Of a stretch of DNA of 64,000 bases, positions 31,810 to 40,088 are shown one piece after another. Under the pieces are notes generated by a model. The model had not been told where the DNA came from, did not search any database, and was given only the letters and a program-made list of their open reading frames with translations. The DNA lies in assembly GCF_014647835.1 (NCBI RefSeq), contig NZ_BMPY01000017.1, positions 62,001 through 126,000 of the forward strand. Reading direction: 5' to 3'. Each line of letters starts with the position of its first letter. Position 1 is the first letter of the stretch. The translations under genes and the position numbers were made by a program. This DNA comes from Microbispora rosea subsp. aerata (lineage in GTDB: Bacteria; Actinomycetota; Actinomycetes; Streptosporangiales; Streptosporangiaceae).

Positions 31810-34683
31810 CTAGTCGAGCAGGGACAGGCGGTGGGCCGCGGCGGCGGCCTCGCCCCGGGTCGACACGCCCAGCTTGGGCAGGATGTTCGACACGTGCACG
31901 CTGACGGTCTTGGCCGAGATGAACAGCTCGGCCGCGATCTCCCGGTTGCTGCGCCCGGCCGCCACCAGGCGCAGCACCTCCAGCTCGCGCGGGGTCAGGT
32001 CGGCCTGCCGTACGGGCTCGGACGGCGTGGCGTCGGAGAGCGGAGAGCCGACGCGGCGCGCCAGCGTCTCGATCTGGGTGACCAGGGGAGCGGCGCGCAG
32101 CGCCACCGCGAGCGGGCAGGCCTCGCGCAGGCGCGCGGAGGCCCCCTCGCGGTCGCCGCTCGCGGCGGCGGCCATCGCGCCGTGCAGCAGCGCCTTGGCC
32201 CGCACGTACGGCCGGCCCAGCCGCCGCCACGCCTCGGCCGCCGCGTCGAACTCACCCCGGTAGACCAGCCCGAACGCCTCGTTCACCGGCCCGTCGCCCA
32301 GGTTGCCGGCCAGCCGGTCGCCCAGGGCGCGTACGCGCTCGACCCGCTCGGGGGCGACCGGGGCCGCCGCGTCGCAGACATACCGGACCGACGCGAGCAG
32401 CCGCCCGGCGAGCATGGCCTTCCGCGACCGCGGCGGGTCGTCCAGCGTCGCCTCCAGCACGTCCAGGGCCTGCAGCGGCTCGCCACGCAGCATGTGCCAC
32501 GCCACGACCAGACGGGTGTTGTTCGTCCACTCCTGCGTCTGCTCGTCCCGCTGCGGGGAGAAGGCGCCGATCTCGGCGAGGATGTCGTGCGCGAGGCCCT
32601 CCTCGCCGCGCGCGATCGCGATGTCCGCCCGGACCCGCAGCAGATGCCACCGGTTACGCAGCGTCGGCCCCATGGTCATCGCCCGCTCGATGATCTCGAT
32701 GGCCTCGTCCCACCGGCCGAGGGACTCCAGCGCCTCGGCCCGGTTGTTGGCGATGAACGTGCCCTGGTGGCGGAACCTGCCGAACCTCCGGGCGAGTTTC
32801 TCGCCCTCCAGCGCGAGCGCCACGGCCTCCTCCGAGCGGCCGAGGTTGTCGAGGGCGTCGACGTTGTTCGCCAGGGCGCGCAGGATGATGCGGGGCGAGC
32901 CGAGCCGGGTCCCGATGGCCAGCGCCCGCTCGTTCATCGCGAACGCCGTCTCCAGGTCGCCGTTGATCGAGTGTCCGAGCGCGAGGTTCATCAGAAGGTC
33001 GGCCTCCTGGACCTCGTCGCCCTTCTCGCGGGCGGTGCGCAGCGCCTCCGCGGTGAGCGCGGTGCCCTCGACGATCTCACCGGAGTTGATCAGCACCGTG
33101 CCCAGCCGGGTCAGCACGAGCGTGCGGATGTCGCCGGGCAGCGGGACCAGGCGTTCGGCGCGCCGCAGCTCCTCCAGCCCGTTGCTCCTGCCCTTCTGGT
33201 TCTTGATGTTCGCCAGGCGGACCAGCAGCTCGGCCACCCGCTCGGGGGAGGTCCGCTCGTCCAGCTCGGCCAGGGCGCCGCGCACGAACTTGGTGCTCTG
33301 CTCCATGTCGCCGCCGACGTACGCCGCCTCCGAGGCCCGCTCGAGCACGGTGCAGTGGTCGTGCCCGATGCGCTCGGCGGCGTCGGGCACCTTGTCCCAC
33401 AGTGTGAGCACGCGTTCGAGCAGCTGGATCTGCTCGGTGTAGGCGAACGACTTGGCCGCCTTCTCCGCCGCCTCCCAGGCCGAGATCAGGGCCCACTCGT
33501 CGTTGCGGGCGGAGTACCAGTGGTGGGCGATCTCGATGGCCGCCCGGCCCGGGGGCACCAGGGTGCGGTCGCGGTCGATCTCCTCGGCGTACCGCGCGTG
33601 CAGCCGCGCGCGCTCGCCGGGCAGCAGCTCGTCGTGGACCGCCTCGCGGATCAGGGCGTGCCGGAACGCGTACGCCCCGCCGTCGGCCACCTGCAGCACG
33701 TTGGCCGCGATGGCCGGGCGCAGCGCGTTCTCCAGGTCGAAGTCGGACAGCCCGCTGACCGCCGCGAGCAGGTCGTGCCCGACGCGCACGCCCCCGGCGG
33801 CGGCGATGCGCAGCACCCGCTGGGTCTCCTCGGGCAGCCGCTCCACCGAGCCGATGATCAGGTCGTGCAGCGAGTCGGGGAACGAGCAGTCGTCGCAGTC
33901 GAGCAGCGCCTCCACGAACAGCGGGATGCCGCCGCTGCGCTCGAAGACCCGGTCCACCTTGGCGAACTCGGGGGTCACCCCGAGGATGCCGGCCATCTGC
34001 GCGGCGACCTCGTCCTGGGTGAAACGGGGCAGGTCCACCCGGACCACGCCGTCGACGCGTCCCAGCTCGGCGAGCACCGGCCGCAGGGGATGGGTGCGGT
34101 GCAGCTCGTCGGAGCGGTACGTCATGACCATCAGGACGGGAGCCGACTTGAGGTTGCGGCTGAGGAACGCGATGAGGTCGCGGCTGGAGCGGTCGGCCCA
34201 GTGGATGTCCTCGATGACGAGCACCACCGGCCGGCGCTCGGACAGCCGCTCGAGCAGGGTGAGGATCAGCTCGAACAGCCGGGCGCGGGCCGACTCGGTC
34301 TCCCCGTCGCCGCTCGGCTCGCCGAACTCGGGCAACAGCCTGGCCAGGTCGCGGGCGGCGCCGTCGGGCAGCAGGGCGGCGACCTCGGCCGTGCCGATCT
34401 CCCTGACGAGCTGGCGCAGCGCCGCCGTGAACGGCGCGTACGCCAGGCCCTCGGCGGACAGCTCGACGCAGCCCCCGACGAGCACGTGCGCGCCGTCCTG
34501 CGCGGCCTGTTCGGCGAAGCGGACGGTGAGGCGGGTCTTCCCCACTCCCGCCTCGCCGCCGATGAGCACCGCGGCGGTGGCCTGCTTTCTGGCCTGGTCG
34601 TAGGCCTCGCCCAGGGTCTCCAGCTCCGCGCCCCGTCCGACGAAGACGGGGCTCACCGCCCGGCGTGTCATGTCGTTAAGCAT
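31810..34683 (-). CDS. large ATPase LuxR-family regulator (LAL type)
   Basis: A 957-aa protein. N-terminal AAA domain: Walker A in IGGEAGVGKTRL (near 42-50), Walker B in VVLVIEDIHWADRSS. The middle is a long TPR-like helical region. C-terminal LuxR helix-turn-helix: LTPRELEVLRLVAAGRSNRE, ISAKTVSVHVSNIL. MalT/LAL regulators often activate secondary-metabolite or sugar genes upon ligand binding. No obvious target cluster is adjacent. Convergent with the GDT1 gene, only 12 bp apart. ATG 34683 or 34671 is possible. Confidence 0.9.
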   Translation of the reverse strand: MLNDMTRRAVSPVFVGRGAELETLGEAYDQARKQATAAVLIGGEAGVGKTRLTVRFAEQAAQDGAHVLVGGCVELSAEGLAYAPFTAALRQLVREIGTAEVAALLPDGAARDLARLLPEFGEPSGDGETESARARLFELILTLLERLSERRPVVLVIEDIHWADRSSRDLIAFLSRNLKSAPVLMVMTYRSDELHRTHPLRPVLAELGRVDGVVRVDLPRFTQDEVAAQMAGILGVTPEFAKVDRVFERSGGIPLFVEALLDCDDCSFPDSLHDLIIGSVERLPEETQRVLRIAAAGGVRVGHDLLAAVSGLSDFDLENALRPAIAANVLQVADGGAYAFRHALIREAVHDELLPGERARLHARYAEEIDRDRTLVPPGRAAIEIAHHWYSARNDEWALISAWEAAEKAAKSFAYTEQIQLLERVLTLWDKVPDAAERIGHDHCTVLERASEAAYVGGDMEQSTKFVRGALAELDERTSPERVAELLVRLANIKNQKGRSNGLEELRRAERLVPLPGDIRTLVLTRLGTVLINSGEIVEGTALTAEALRTAREKGDEVQEADLLMNLALGHSINGDLETAFAMNERALAIGTRLGSPRIILRALANNVDALDNLGRSEEAVALALEGEKLARRFGRFRHQGTFIANNRAEALESLGRWDEAIEIIERAMTMGPTLRNRWHLLRVRADIAIARGEEGLAHDILAEIGAFSPQRDEQTQEWTNNTRLVVAWHMLRGEPLQALDVLEATLDDPPRSRKAMLAGRLLASVRYVCDAAAPVAPERVERVRALGDRLAGNLGDGPVNEAFGLVYRGEFDAAAEAWRRLGRPYVRAKALLHGAMAAAASGDREGASARLREACPLAVALRAAPLVTQIETLARRVGSPLSDATPSEPVRQADLTPRELEVLRLVAAGRSNREIAAELFISAKTVSVHVSNILPKLGVSTRGEAAAAAHRLSLLD

Positions 34684-34750
34684 GTCATGACTCTTTGTGA
34701 GGCTTCGCGTGATTTTCGGCCCTGCCTATGGCGGCGTCTACGGCGGCTCA

Positions 34751-34786
34751 AAGGCCCGGCCGGGAGGGAGGATCCGGCCGGGCCTT
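34751..34786 (-). terminator. hairpin terminator
   Basis: A 13-bp perfect stem (34751-34763 with 34774-34786). On the minus strand the end is CCTTT. It lies 11 bp past the stop of the 55-aa gene. Confidence 0.8.
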
Positions 34787-34796
34787 CGTACGCGTC

Positions 34797-34964
34797 TCAT
34801 GAGGTGCGGAGCTTGCCGAAGGCCGCCCGCAGCCGGCGCTGGCCCGAGCGCTGCCGCGCCTTCAGCGCCGCCTGCGCCTCGCGGACGCGCCGGTGGCCGG
34901 CGGCCTCCTTCTGAAGATCGGCCGCCCGGTTGATCATTACCTGGTAGTGCAGTTCCGGACCCAT
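34797..34964 (-). CDS. small basic hypothetical protein
   Basis: A 55-aa protein from ATG 34964 with AAGGAGA 7 nt upstream: MGPELHYQVMINRAADLQKE, then a Lys/Arg-rich helix. This resembles short helical proteins next to regulators in many actinomycetes (compare the 54-aa protein at 57086). The function is unknown. Confidence 0.7.
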   Translation of the reverse strand: MGPELHYQVMINRAADLQKEAAGHRRVREAQAALKARQRSGQRRLRAAFGKLRTS

Positions 34965-35014
34965 CTCGGTGTCTCCTTGTTCCGGGTCGCTTCCCTTACA
35001 CCTCAAGGTTCGGT

Positions 35015-35116
35015 CTAAGGCGGGGTGCGGCACATCGGGCGGATGCCTTATCTCCGGCGGGGCCGGACGGCGTAGGTCCCCGCGGCGTTCCTAAGGCGGC
35101 TAAGGCGATGCCTTAG
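35015..35116. promoter_or_regulatory. cluster of CTAAGGC repeats ahead of deoC
   Basis: CTAAGGC is found at 35015-35021, 35091-35097 and 35100-35106. The inverse GCCTTAG is at 35110-35116 and the near form GCCTTAT at 35045-35051. The last two CTAAGGC/GCCTTAG copies form a 7-3-7 palindrome (35100-35116). Located between the 55-aa gene and deoC. Likely operator array for an unknown regulator. Confidence 0.55.
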
Positions 35117-35172
35117 GCACGTCTCGGCCTCCGGGTTTGGAATCAGCACAAGCGGTCGTGGATGCTGGTCTC

Positions 35173-36120
35173 GTGCCAACTATGACTACTCCGCTCGCGG
35201 AGGTCGCCTCCTCAACCTCGACGTTGCGGGCGTTCCTGCACGGCCTTCCCGGGGTCGACCGGGTCGGGGCGGACGCCCGGGCCGCGATGCTGGGCACGCG
35301 ATCCATCAAGACGACAGCCAAGAAGCAGGCCATCGACATGGCCATCGGGATGGTCGACCTCACCACGCTGGAGGGCGCGGACACTCCGGGCAAGGTGCGG
35401 GCGATGTGCGCCAAGGCGGTGCGGCCCGACCCCTCGGACCCCACGGTTCCGCGGGTCGCCGCCGTCTGCGTGTATCCCGATCTGGTCGCCACCGCCGTCG
35501 AGGCGCTGCGCGGGTCGGGTGTGAAGGTGGCCTCCGTCGCCACGTCGTTCCCCAGCGGCCGATCCTCCCTCGACGTCAAGGTCGCCGAGACCCGCCTCGC
35601 CGTGGCCGCCGGAGCCGCCGAGATCGACATGGTCATCGACCGCGGGGCGTTCCTCGCCGGCGACTACCTCAAGGTGTACGAGGAGATCGCCGCCACCAAG
35701 GAGGCCTGCGGCGACAGCCATCTCAAGGTGATCTTGGAGACCGGCGAGCTCGCGACGTACGACAACGTGCGGCGGGCCTCCTGGCTCGCGATGATCGCCG
35801 GGGCGGACTTCATCAAGACCTCGACCGGCAAGGTGTCGCCGGCCGCGACGCTTCCCGTGACGCTCGTCATGCTGGAGGCGGTGCGCGACTTCCTCGCCGC
35901 GACCGGCCGCAAGGTCGGGGTGAAGCCCGCGGGCGGCATCCGCACCACCAAGGACGCGATCAAATACCTGGTGCTGGTCAACGAGACCGCCGGGCCCGAC
36001 TGGCTGCACCCCGACTGGTTCCGCCTCGGTGCGTCCTCGCTGCTGAACGACCTGCTCATGCAGCGGCAGAAGATGGCCACCGGCCGGTACGCCGGTCCCG
36101 ACTACTTCACGCTCGACTGA
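35173..36120 (+). CDS. deoC: deoxyribose-phosphate aldolase
   Basis: A 315-aa protein. GTG 35173 is assumed; ATG 35182 is nearby and neither has a good ribosome site, so a leaderless transcript is possible. The TIM-barrel aldolase has the Schiff-base Lys in DFIKTSTGKVS and the second Lys in VGVKPAGGIRTT. The Asp of EIDMVIDRG is in place. Cleaves 2-deoxyribose-5-phosphate to glyceraldehyde-3-phosphate and acetaldehyde. The two following aldehyde dehydrogenase genes could oxidise the acetaldehyde. Confidence 0.93.
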   Translation: MPTMTTPLAEVASSTSTLRAFLHGLPGVDRVGADARAAMLGTRSIKTTAKKQAIDMAIGMVDLTTLEGADTPGKVRAMCAKAVRPDPSDPTVPRVAAVCVYPDLVATAVEALRGSGVKVASVATSFPSGRSSLDVKVAETRLAVAAGAAEIDMVIDRGAFLAGDYLKVYEEIAATKEACGDSHLKVILETGELATYDNVRRASWLAMIAGADFIKTSTGKVSPAATLPVTLVMLEAVRDFLAATGRKVGVKPAGGIRTTKDAIKYLVLVNETAGPDWLHPDWFRLGASSLLNDLLMQRQKMATGRYAGPDYFTLD

Positions 36121-36129
36121 GGCGAGGTC

Positions 36130-37557
36130 ATGTTCGAATACGCACCCGCGCCCGAGTCGCGGGACATCGTCGACATCAGGCCGTCGTACGGCCTGTTCAT
36201 CAACGGCGAGTGGGTCGAGCCGCAGAGCGAGGAGCGCCACAAGACCGTCAACCCGGCCACCGAGGAGGTGCTCGCGGAGGTCGCGTGGGCGGGGGAGGCC
36301 GACGTCGACCGCGCCGTCCAGGCCGCCGCCAAGGCGTTCCCCGTGTGGTCGGCGCTGCCGGGCGCCGAGCGGGCCAAGTATCTGTTCCGGATCGCCCGCA
36401 TCATCCAGGAGCGCTCGCGTGAGCTGGCGGTCTTGGAGACGCTCGACAACGGCAAGCCGATCAGGGAGTCCCGCGACGTGGACCTCCCGCTGGTCGCCGC
36501 GCACTTCTTCTACTACGCCGGCTGGGCCGACAAGCTGGCCTACGCGGGCTTCGGCCCCGACCCCCGGCCGCTGGGCGTGGCCGGGCAGGTCATCCCGTGG
36601 AACTTCCCGCTGCTCATGCTGGCCTGGAAGATCGCGCCCGCGCTGGCCTGCGGCAACACGGTCGTGCTCAAGCCGGCCGAGACCACGCCGCTGACCGCGC
36701 TGGCGTTCGCCGACATCTGCCGGCAGGCGGACCTGCCGCCGGGGGTCGTCAACATCGTCACCGGCGCGGGCGCGACGGGCGCCGCGCTCGTCAACCACCC
36801 GGGCGTGGACAAGGTGGCCTTCACCGGCTCCACCGAGGTCGGCCGGCTCATCGCCCGCGGCCTCGCGGGCACCCGCAAGAAGCTCACGCTGGAGCTCGGC
36901 GGCAAGGCCGCCAACATCGTGTTCGAGGACGCGCCGCTCGACCAGGCCGTCGAGGGCATCGTCAACGGCATCTTCTTCAACCAGGGCCACGTCTGCTGCG
37001 CCGGGTCGCGGCTGCTGGTGCAGGAGTCGATCGCCGACGAGCTGCTCGAGGCGCTCAAGCGGCGCCTGGGCACGCTCAGGCTCGGCGACCCGCTGGACAA
37101 GAACACCGACATCGGCGCGATCAACTCGGCCGAGCAGCTCGCCAAGATCCGCGAGCTGTCGGAGGCCGGGGAGGCCGAGGGCGCCGAGCGGTGGTCGCCC
37201 CCCTGCCCGATCCCCGACCGCGGCTACTGGTTCCCGCCCACCGTCTTCACCGGCGTGGCCCAGTCGCACCGCATCGCCAGGGAGGAGATCTTCGGGCCGG
37301 TGCTGTCGGTGCTGACCTTCCGCACCCCCGCCGAGGCGGTGGAGAAGGCCAACAACACGCCGTACGGGCTGTCGGCGGGCGTGTGGACCGAGAAGGGCTC
37401 GCTCATGCTGTGGATGGCGTCCCGGCTGCGGGCCGGCGTCGTCTGGTCCAACACGTTCAACCGGTTCGATCCCGCCTCGCCGTTCGGCGGCTACAAGGAG
37501 TCGGGCTACGGCCGCGAGGGCGGGCGGCACGGGCTGGAGGCCTACCTTGCGGTATGA
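36130..37557 (+). CDS. NAD-dependent aldehyde dehydrogenase
   Basis: A 475-aa ALDH. Starts 9 bp after deoC with GAGG. Motifs: IPWNFPLLMLAWKIAP (catalytic Asn), LELGGKAANIVF (Glu), NQGHVCCAGSRL (nucleophilic Cys) and EEIFGPVLSVLTF. Complete enzyme. Plausible substrate: acetaldehyde from DeoC, or related aldehydes. Confidence 0.92.
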   Translation: MFEYAPAPESRDIVDIRPSYGLFINGEWVEPQSEERHKTVNPATEEVLAEVAWAGEADVDRAVQAAAKAFPVWSALPGAERAKYLFRIARIIQERSRELAVLETLDNGKPIRESRDVDLPLVAAHFFYYAGWADKLAYAGFGPDPRPLGVAGQVIPWNFPLLMLAWKIAPALACGNTVVLKPAETTPLTALAFADICRQADLPPGVVNIVTGAGATGAALVNHPGVDKVAFTGSTEVGRLIARGLAGTRKKLTLELGGKAANIVFEDAPLDQAVEGIVNGIFFNQGHVCCAGSRLLVQESIADELLEALKRRLGTLRLGDPLDKNTDIGAINSAEQLAKIRELSEAGEAEGAERWSPPCPIPDRGYWFPPTVFTGVAQSHRIAREEIFGPVLSVLTFRTPAEAVEKANNTPYGLSAGVWTEKGSLMLWMASRLRAGVVWSNTFNRFDPASPFGGYKESGYGREGGRHGLEAYLAV

Positions 37558-37786
37558 CCGGTGTGACCACCCCTCCGGCCGCCCGTCGTGCAGGTGCGAG
37601 GACGAGCGCCGCCGCCGCCTCGCCCGGCGGGTCCGCGGGGGCGCCGGGGAGGGCTACTCCCGGGGCAGCCGCTCCTCCCGCTTCGCCGTACGGCACGGCT
37701 GGTTCGCGCACCGCGGCGGCGTGTGCCGGTGCGGCCAGACCTACCAGCCGGCCCGTCCACTGGAGATTGGAACTTTCGATGAGTGA
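37547..37786 (+). CDS. small Cys-rich protein between the two aldehyde dehydrogenase genes
   Basis: A 79-aa protein: YDRCDHPSGRPSCRCEDERR, RFAVRHGWFAHRGGVCRCGQ. TTG start at 37547 is supported by GGAGG exactly 6 nt upstream, inside the end of the dehydrogenase gene. The stop overlaps the ATG of the next gene. Nearly every third position of this frame is G or C, while the two other frames are not, which argues for real coding. CxC pairs (CRC twice, plus CDH) suggest metal binding. Not recognised as a family. Confidence 0.6.
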   Translation: MRYDRCDHPSGRPSCRCEDERRRRLARRVRGGAGEGYSRGSRSSRFAVRHGWFAHRGGVCRCGQTYQPARPLEIGTFDE

Positions 37787-38645
37787 GCGGCTCGCCGTGC
37801 GCAAGACGTACAAGCTGTTCATCGGCGGCGCGTTCCCGCGTTCGGAGAGCGGAAGGTCGTATGTCGTGACCTCCTCCAAGGGCGACTTCCTCGCCAACGC
37901 GGCCAGGGCCTCCCGCAAGGACGCCAGGGACGCGGTCGCGGCCGCGCGCAAGGCGTTCCCCGGCTGGTCGGGCGCCACGGCGTACAACAGGGGCCAGATC
38001 CTGTACCGGATCGCCGAGATGCTGGAGGGCCGCCGCGCGCAGTTCGTCGCGGAGATCACCGCCTTCGGCGGCGTGGGGGCCAAGCAGGCCGGCGACATGG
38101 TGGACGCCACGGTCGACCGGCTGGTGTGGTACGCGGGCTGGTCCGACAAGATCGGCGCGGTCGTCGGGTCGGCCAATCCGGTGGCCGGGCCGTACTTCAA
38201 CCTGTCGAGCCCCGAGCCGACCGGCGTGGTCGCGGTGGTGGCCCCGCAGGAGGGGCCGCTCCTCGGCCTGGTCAGCGTGATCGCGCCGGTGATCGTGACC
38301 GGCAACACCTGCGTGGTGATCGCCTGCGAGCGCGCGCCGCTGCCGGCGATCACGCTGGCCGAGGTGCTGGCGACCTCCGACCTGCCGGGCGGGGTGGTGA
38401 ACATCCTCACCGGCTCGCCCGCCGAGATCGCCCCCTGGCTGGCCGGCCACATGGACGTCAACGCCGTCGACCTCACCGGCGCGGACCCCGAGCTGGCCGT
38501 CACGTGTGAGGAGCTGGCCGCGGAGAACCTCAAGCGGGTGCTCCGGCCGCCGGCCGGCCCGGTGAACTGGCTCGCCGACCCCGGCCTCGAGCGGATGACG
38601 GCGTTCCTGGAGACCAAGACCGTCTGGCATCCGATCGGGGTCTAA
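37779..38645 (+). CDS. truncated, non-catalytic aldehyde dehydrogenase paralog
   Basis: A 288-aa protein from ATG 37779. It aligns with the N-terminal NAD-binding two-thirds of an ALDH (KTYKLFIGGAFPRSESG, AFPGWSGATAYNRGQILYRI, EPTGVVAVVAPQEGPLLGLV, TSDLPGGVVNILTG), then jumps to a short tail LETKTVWHPIG. The catalytic domain with Cys and Glu is missing, and the Asn of PWNFP is replaced. This looks like a fixed form rather than a recent truncation. It may be a non-catalytic subunit of the upstream full enzyme, which is an inference. Convergent with rho: stops overlap by three bases. Confidence 0.82.
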   Translation: MSERLAVRKTYKLFIGGAFPRSESGRSYVVTSSKGDFLANAARASRKDARDAVAAARKAFPGWSGATAYNRGQILYRIAEMLEGRRAQFVAEITAFGGVGAKQAGDMVDATVDRLVWYAGWSDKIGAVVGSANPVAGPYFNLSSPEPTGVVAVVAPQEGPLLGLVSVIAPVIVTGNTCVVIACERAPLPAITLAEVLATSDLPGGVVNILTGSPAEIAPWLAGHMDVNAVDLTGADPELAVTCEELAAENLKRVLRPPAGPVNWLADPGLERMTAFLETKTVWHPIGV

Positions 38646-39778
38646 CCCTTCGCCAGGGCCAGGAGGAGTTCGGCGTTCGAGCCCGTGTTCTTCAGCGTGG
38701 TGAGGAAACGGTCGAACGCCTCCTGGTCCTGCAGGGCCCGGCGCAGCCGCCACACCAGCGGCAGCTCGGCGGGGTGGAGCAGCAGCTCCTCGCGGCGGGT
38801 GCCGGAGGCGAGGACGTCGACGGCGGGGAAGACGCGGCGGTCGGCCAGGCTCCGGCTCAGCTTCAGCTCCATGTTGCCGGTGCTCTTGAACTCCTCGAAG
38901 ACGATGTCGTCCATCTTCGAGCCCGTCTCGACCAGCGCGGTGGCGAGGATCGTGAGCGAGCCGCCGCCGCAGATGTTGCGCGCGGCGCCGAGCACCTTCT
39001 TGGGCTGGTGCAGGGCCCGGGCGTCCATGCCGCCGGTGAGCACGCGCCCGCCGCTCGGCGCGGCCATGTTGTACGCCCGGCCGAGGCGGGTGATCGAGTC
39101 GATGAGCACGACCACGTCCCGGCCCTTCTCCACGAGCCGCTTGGCCCGTTCCACGGCCAGCTCGGCCGCGGCGATGTGGTCCTGCGGCGCCCGGTCGAAG
39201 GTCGAGGCGATCACCTCGGCCCGGACCGACTCGCGCATGTCGGTGACCTCCTCGGGCCGCTCGTCCACCAGGACGACCATGAGGTGGCACTCGGGGTGGT
39301 TGGTCGTGATCGCGTTGGCGACGGCCTTGAGCAGCGTGGTCTTGCCGGCCTTCGGCGGGGCGACGATCAGGCCGCGCTGGCCCTTGCCGATCGGGGCGAA
39401 CAGGTCGATGACCCGGGTGGCCAGCGCGTTCCGCGTCGTCTCCAGCCGCAGCCGCTCGTCGGGGTAGATCGGCACGAGATCGGCGAAGTCGGGCCGCGCC
39501 TCACCGGCGGGCCCGCCGTTCACGGTCGTGACCGCGGTGAGCGTGCCGTTCTGGGCGGCGCCGCGGACGTGGTCGCCGCGGCGCAGGCCGAGCGCCTCCG
39601 CGAGCGCGGGCGGAACGCTCACGTCCTTCGGGCCGGGCAGGTAGCCGTTCGTGCGGATCACCGTGTTCCTGCCCGACCGGTCGACCAGGCCGGCGACCTC
39701 GGTGGTGCGGGTGTCTCCGGTCCGCTGCGATCTGGGCACGGCACGCGGCCTGGGAACGCTGAGAGTGGTGGTGGTCAT
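38642..39778 (-). CDS. rho: short Rho transcription termination factor paralog
   Basis: A 378-aa protein. AAGGAG upstream of ATG 39778. It lacks the N-terminal helix bundle and the long Arg/Asn-rich insertion of the usual actinobacterial Rho (about 600-700 aa), but keeps the cold-shock RNA-binding fold (LRRGDHVRGAAQ). All ring-ATPase motifs are present: VAPPKAGKTTLLK (P-loop), DERPEEVTDM (catalytic Glu), VVLIDSITRLGRAYN (Walker B), VETGSKMDD and FEEFKSTGNMELKL. It is likely an accessory Rho, with the housekeeping copy expected elsewhere. Its leader is C-rich with tandem repeats. Confidence 0.9.
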   Translation of the reverse strand: MTTTTLSVPRPRAVPRSQRTGDTRTTEVAGLVDRSGRNTVIRTNGYLPGPKDVSVPPALAEALGLRRGDHVRGAAQNGTLTAVTTVNGGPAGEARPDFADLVPIYPDERLRLETTRNALATRVIDLFAPIGKGQRGLIVAPPKAGKTTLLKAVANAITTNHPECHLMVVLVDERPEEVTDMRESVRAEVIASTFDRAPQDHIAAAELAVERAKRLVEKGRDVVVLIDSITRLGRAYNMAAPSGGRVLTGGMDARALHQPKKVLGAARNICGGGSLTILATALVETGSKMDDIVFEEFKSTGNMELKLSRSLADRRVFPAVDVLASGTRREELLLHPAELPLVWRLRRALQDQEAFDRFLTTLKNTGSNAELLLALAKG

Positions 39779-40088
39779 GGGGCTCCTTGGTTGTGGAACG
39801 GAAAAGTCTGTGACGGTGGGGGAACGGTCCGAGCGGCGCGGAAGGGCACGAGGACCGGGGTCTTCTCCCGGCGCGGCGTCTCGTTGAGAGAGCAGCGCCG
39901 GTTTCAGGCGCCGGTTTCAGGCGTCCGTTGCGGGCGTCGGTTTCAGCGGGACGAGGAAGGCCGGCCGGGCAAGCTCTGCGCGTATGGGCTCGTCAGTGAT
40001 CACTGGCGGTCGCGGGACCGCTGAGCCAGAACCATACGACTCGTCGCCGACTATAACAGGGGCACCCGCTCCGGCGATTCCTCACGAT
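39779..40088. other. 310-bp leader/promoter region of the short rho gene
   Basis: On the minus strand, the 5'-leader is C-rich and G-poor near the gene (for example 39800-39842, about 20 C to 6 G) and holds the 13-bp repeat block 39895-39946. No gene is seen. Confidence 0.5.
39895..39946. repeat. 13-bp tandem repeat, four units
   Basis: Plus-strand unit GCGCCGGTTTCAG: exact at 39895-39907 and 39908-39920, diverged at 39921-39933, one change at 39934-39946. It lies 117-168 bp upstream of the short rho start. Confidence 0.75.

Noticed and set aside
37554-37778. N-terminal extension of the truncated ALDH from the ATGA overlap
   Set aside because: The extension is Ala/Pro/Thr low complexity with poor GC3; another frame (37547-37786) is the coding-like one.
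39895-39946. CRISPR or minisatellite of mobile origin
   Set aside because: Units abut without spacers; it is a simple tandem repeat.
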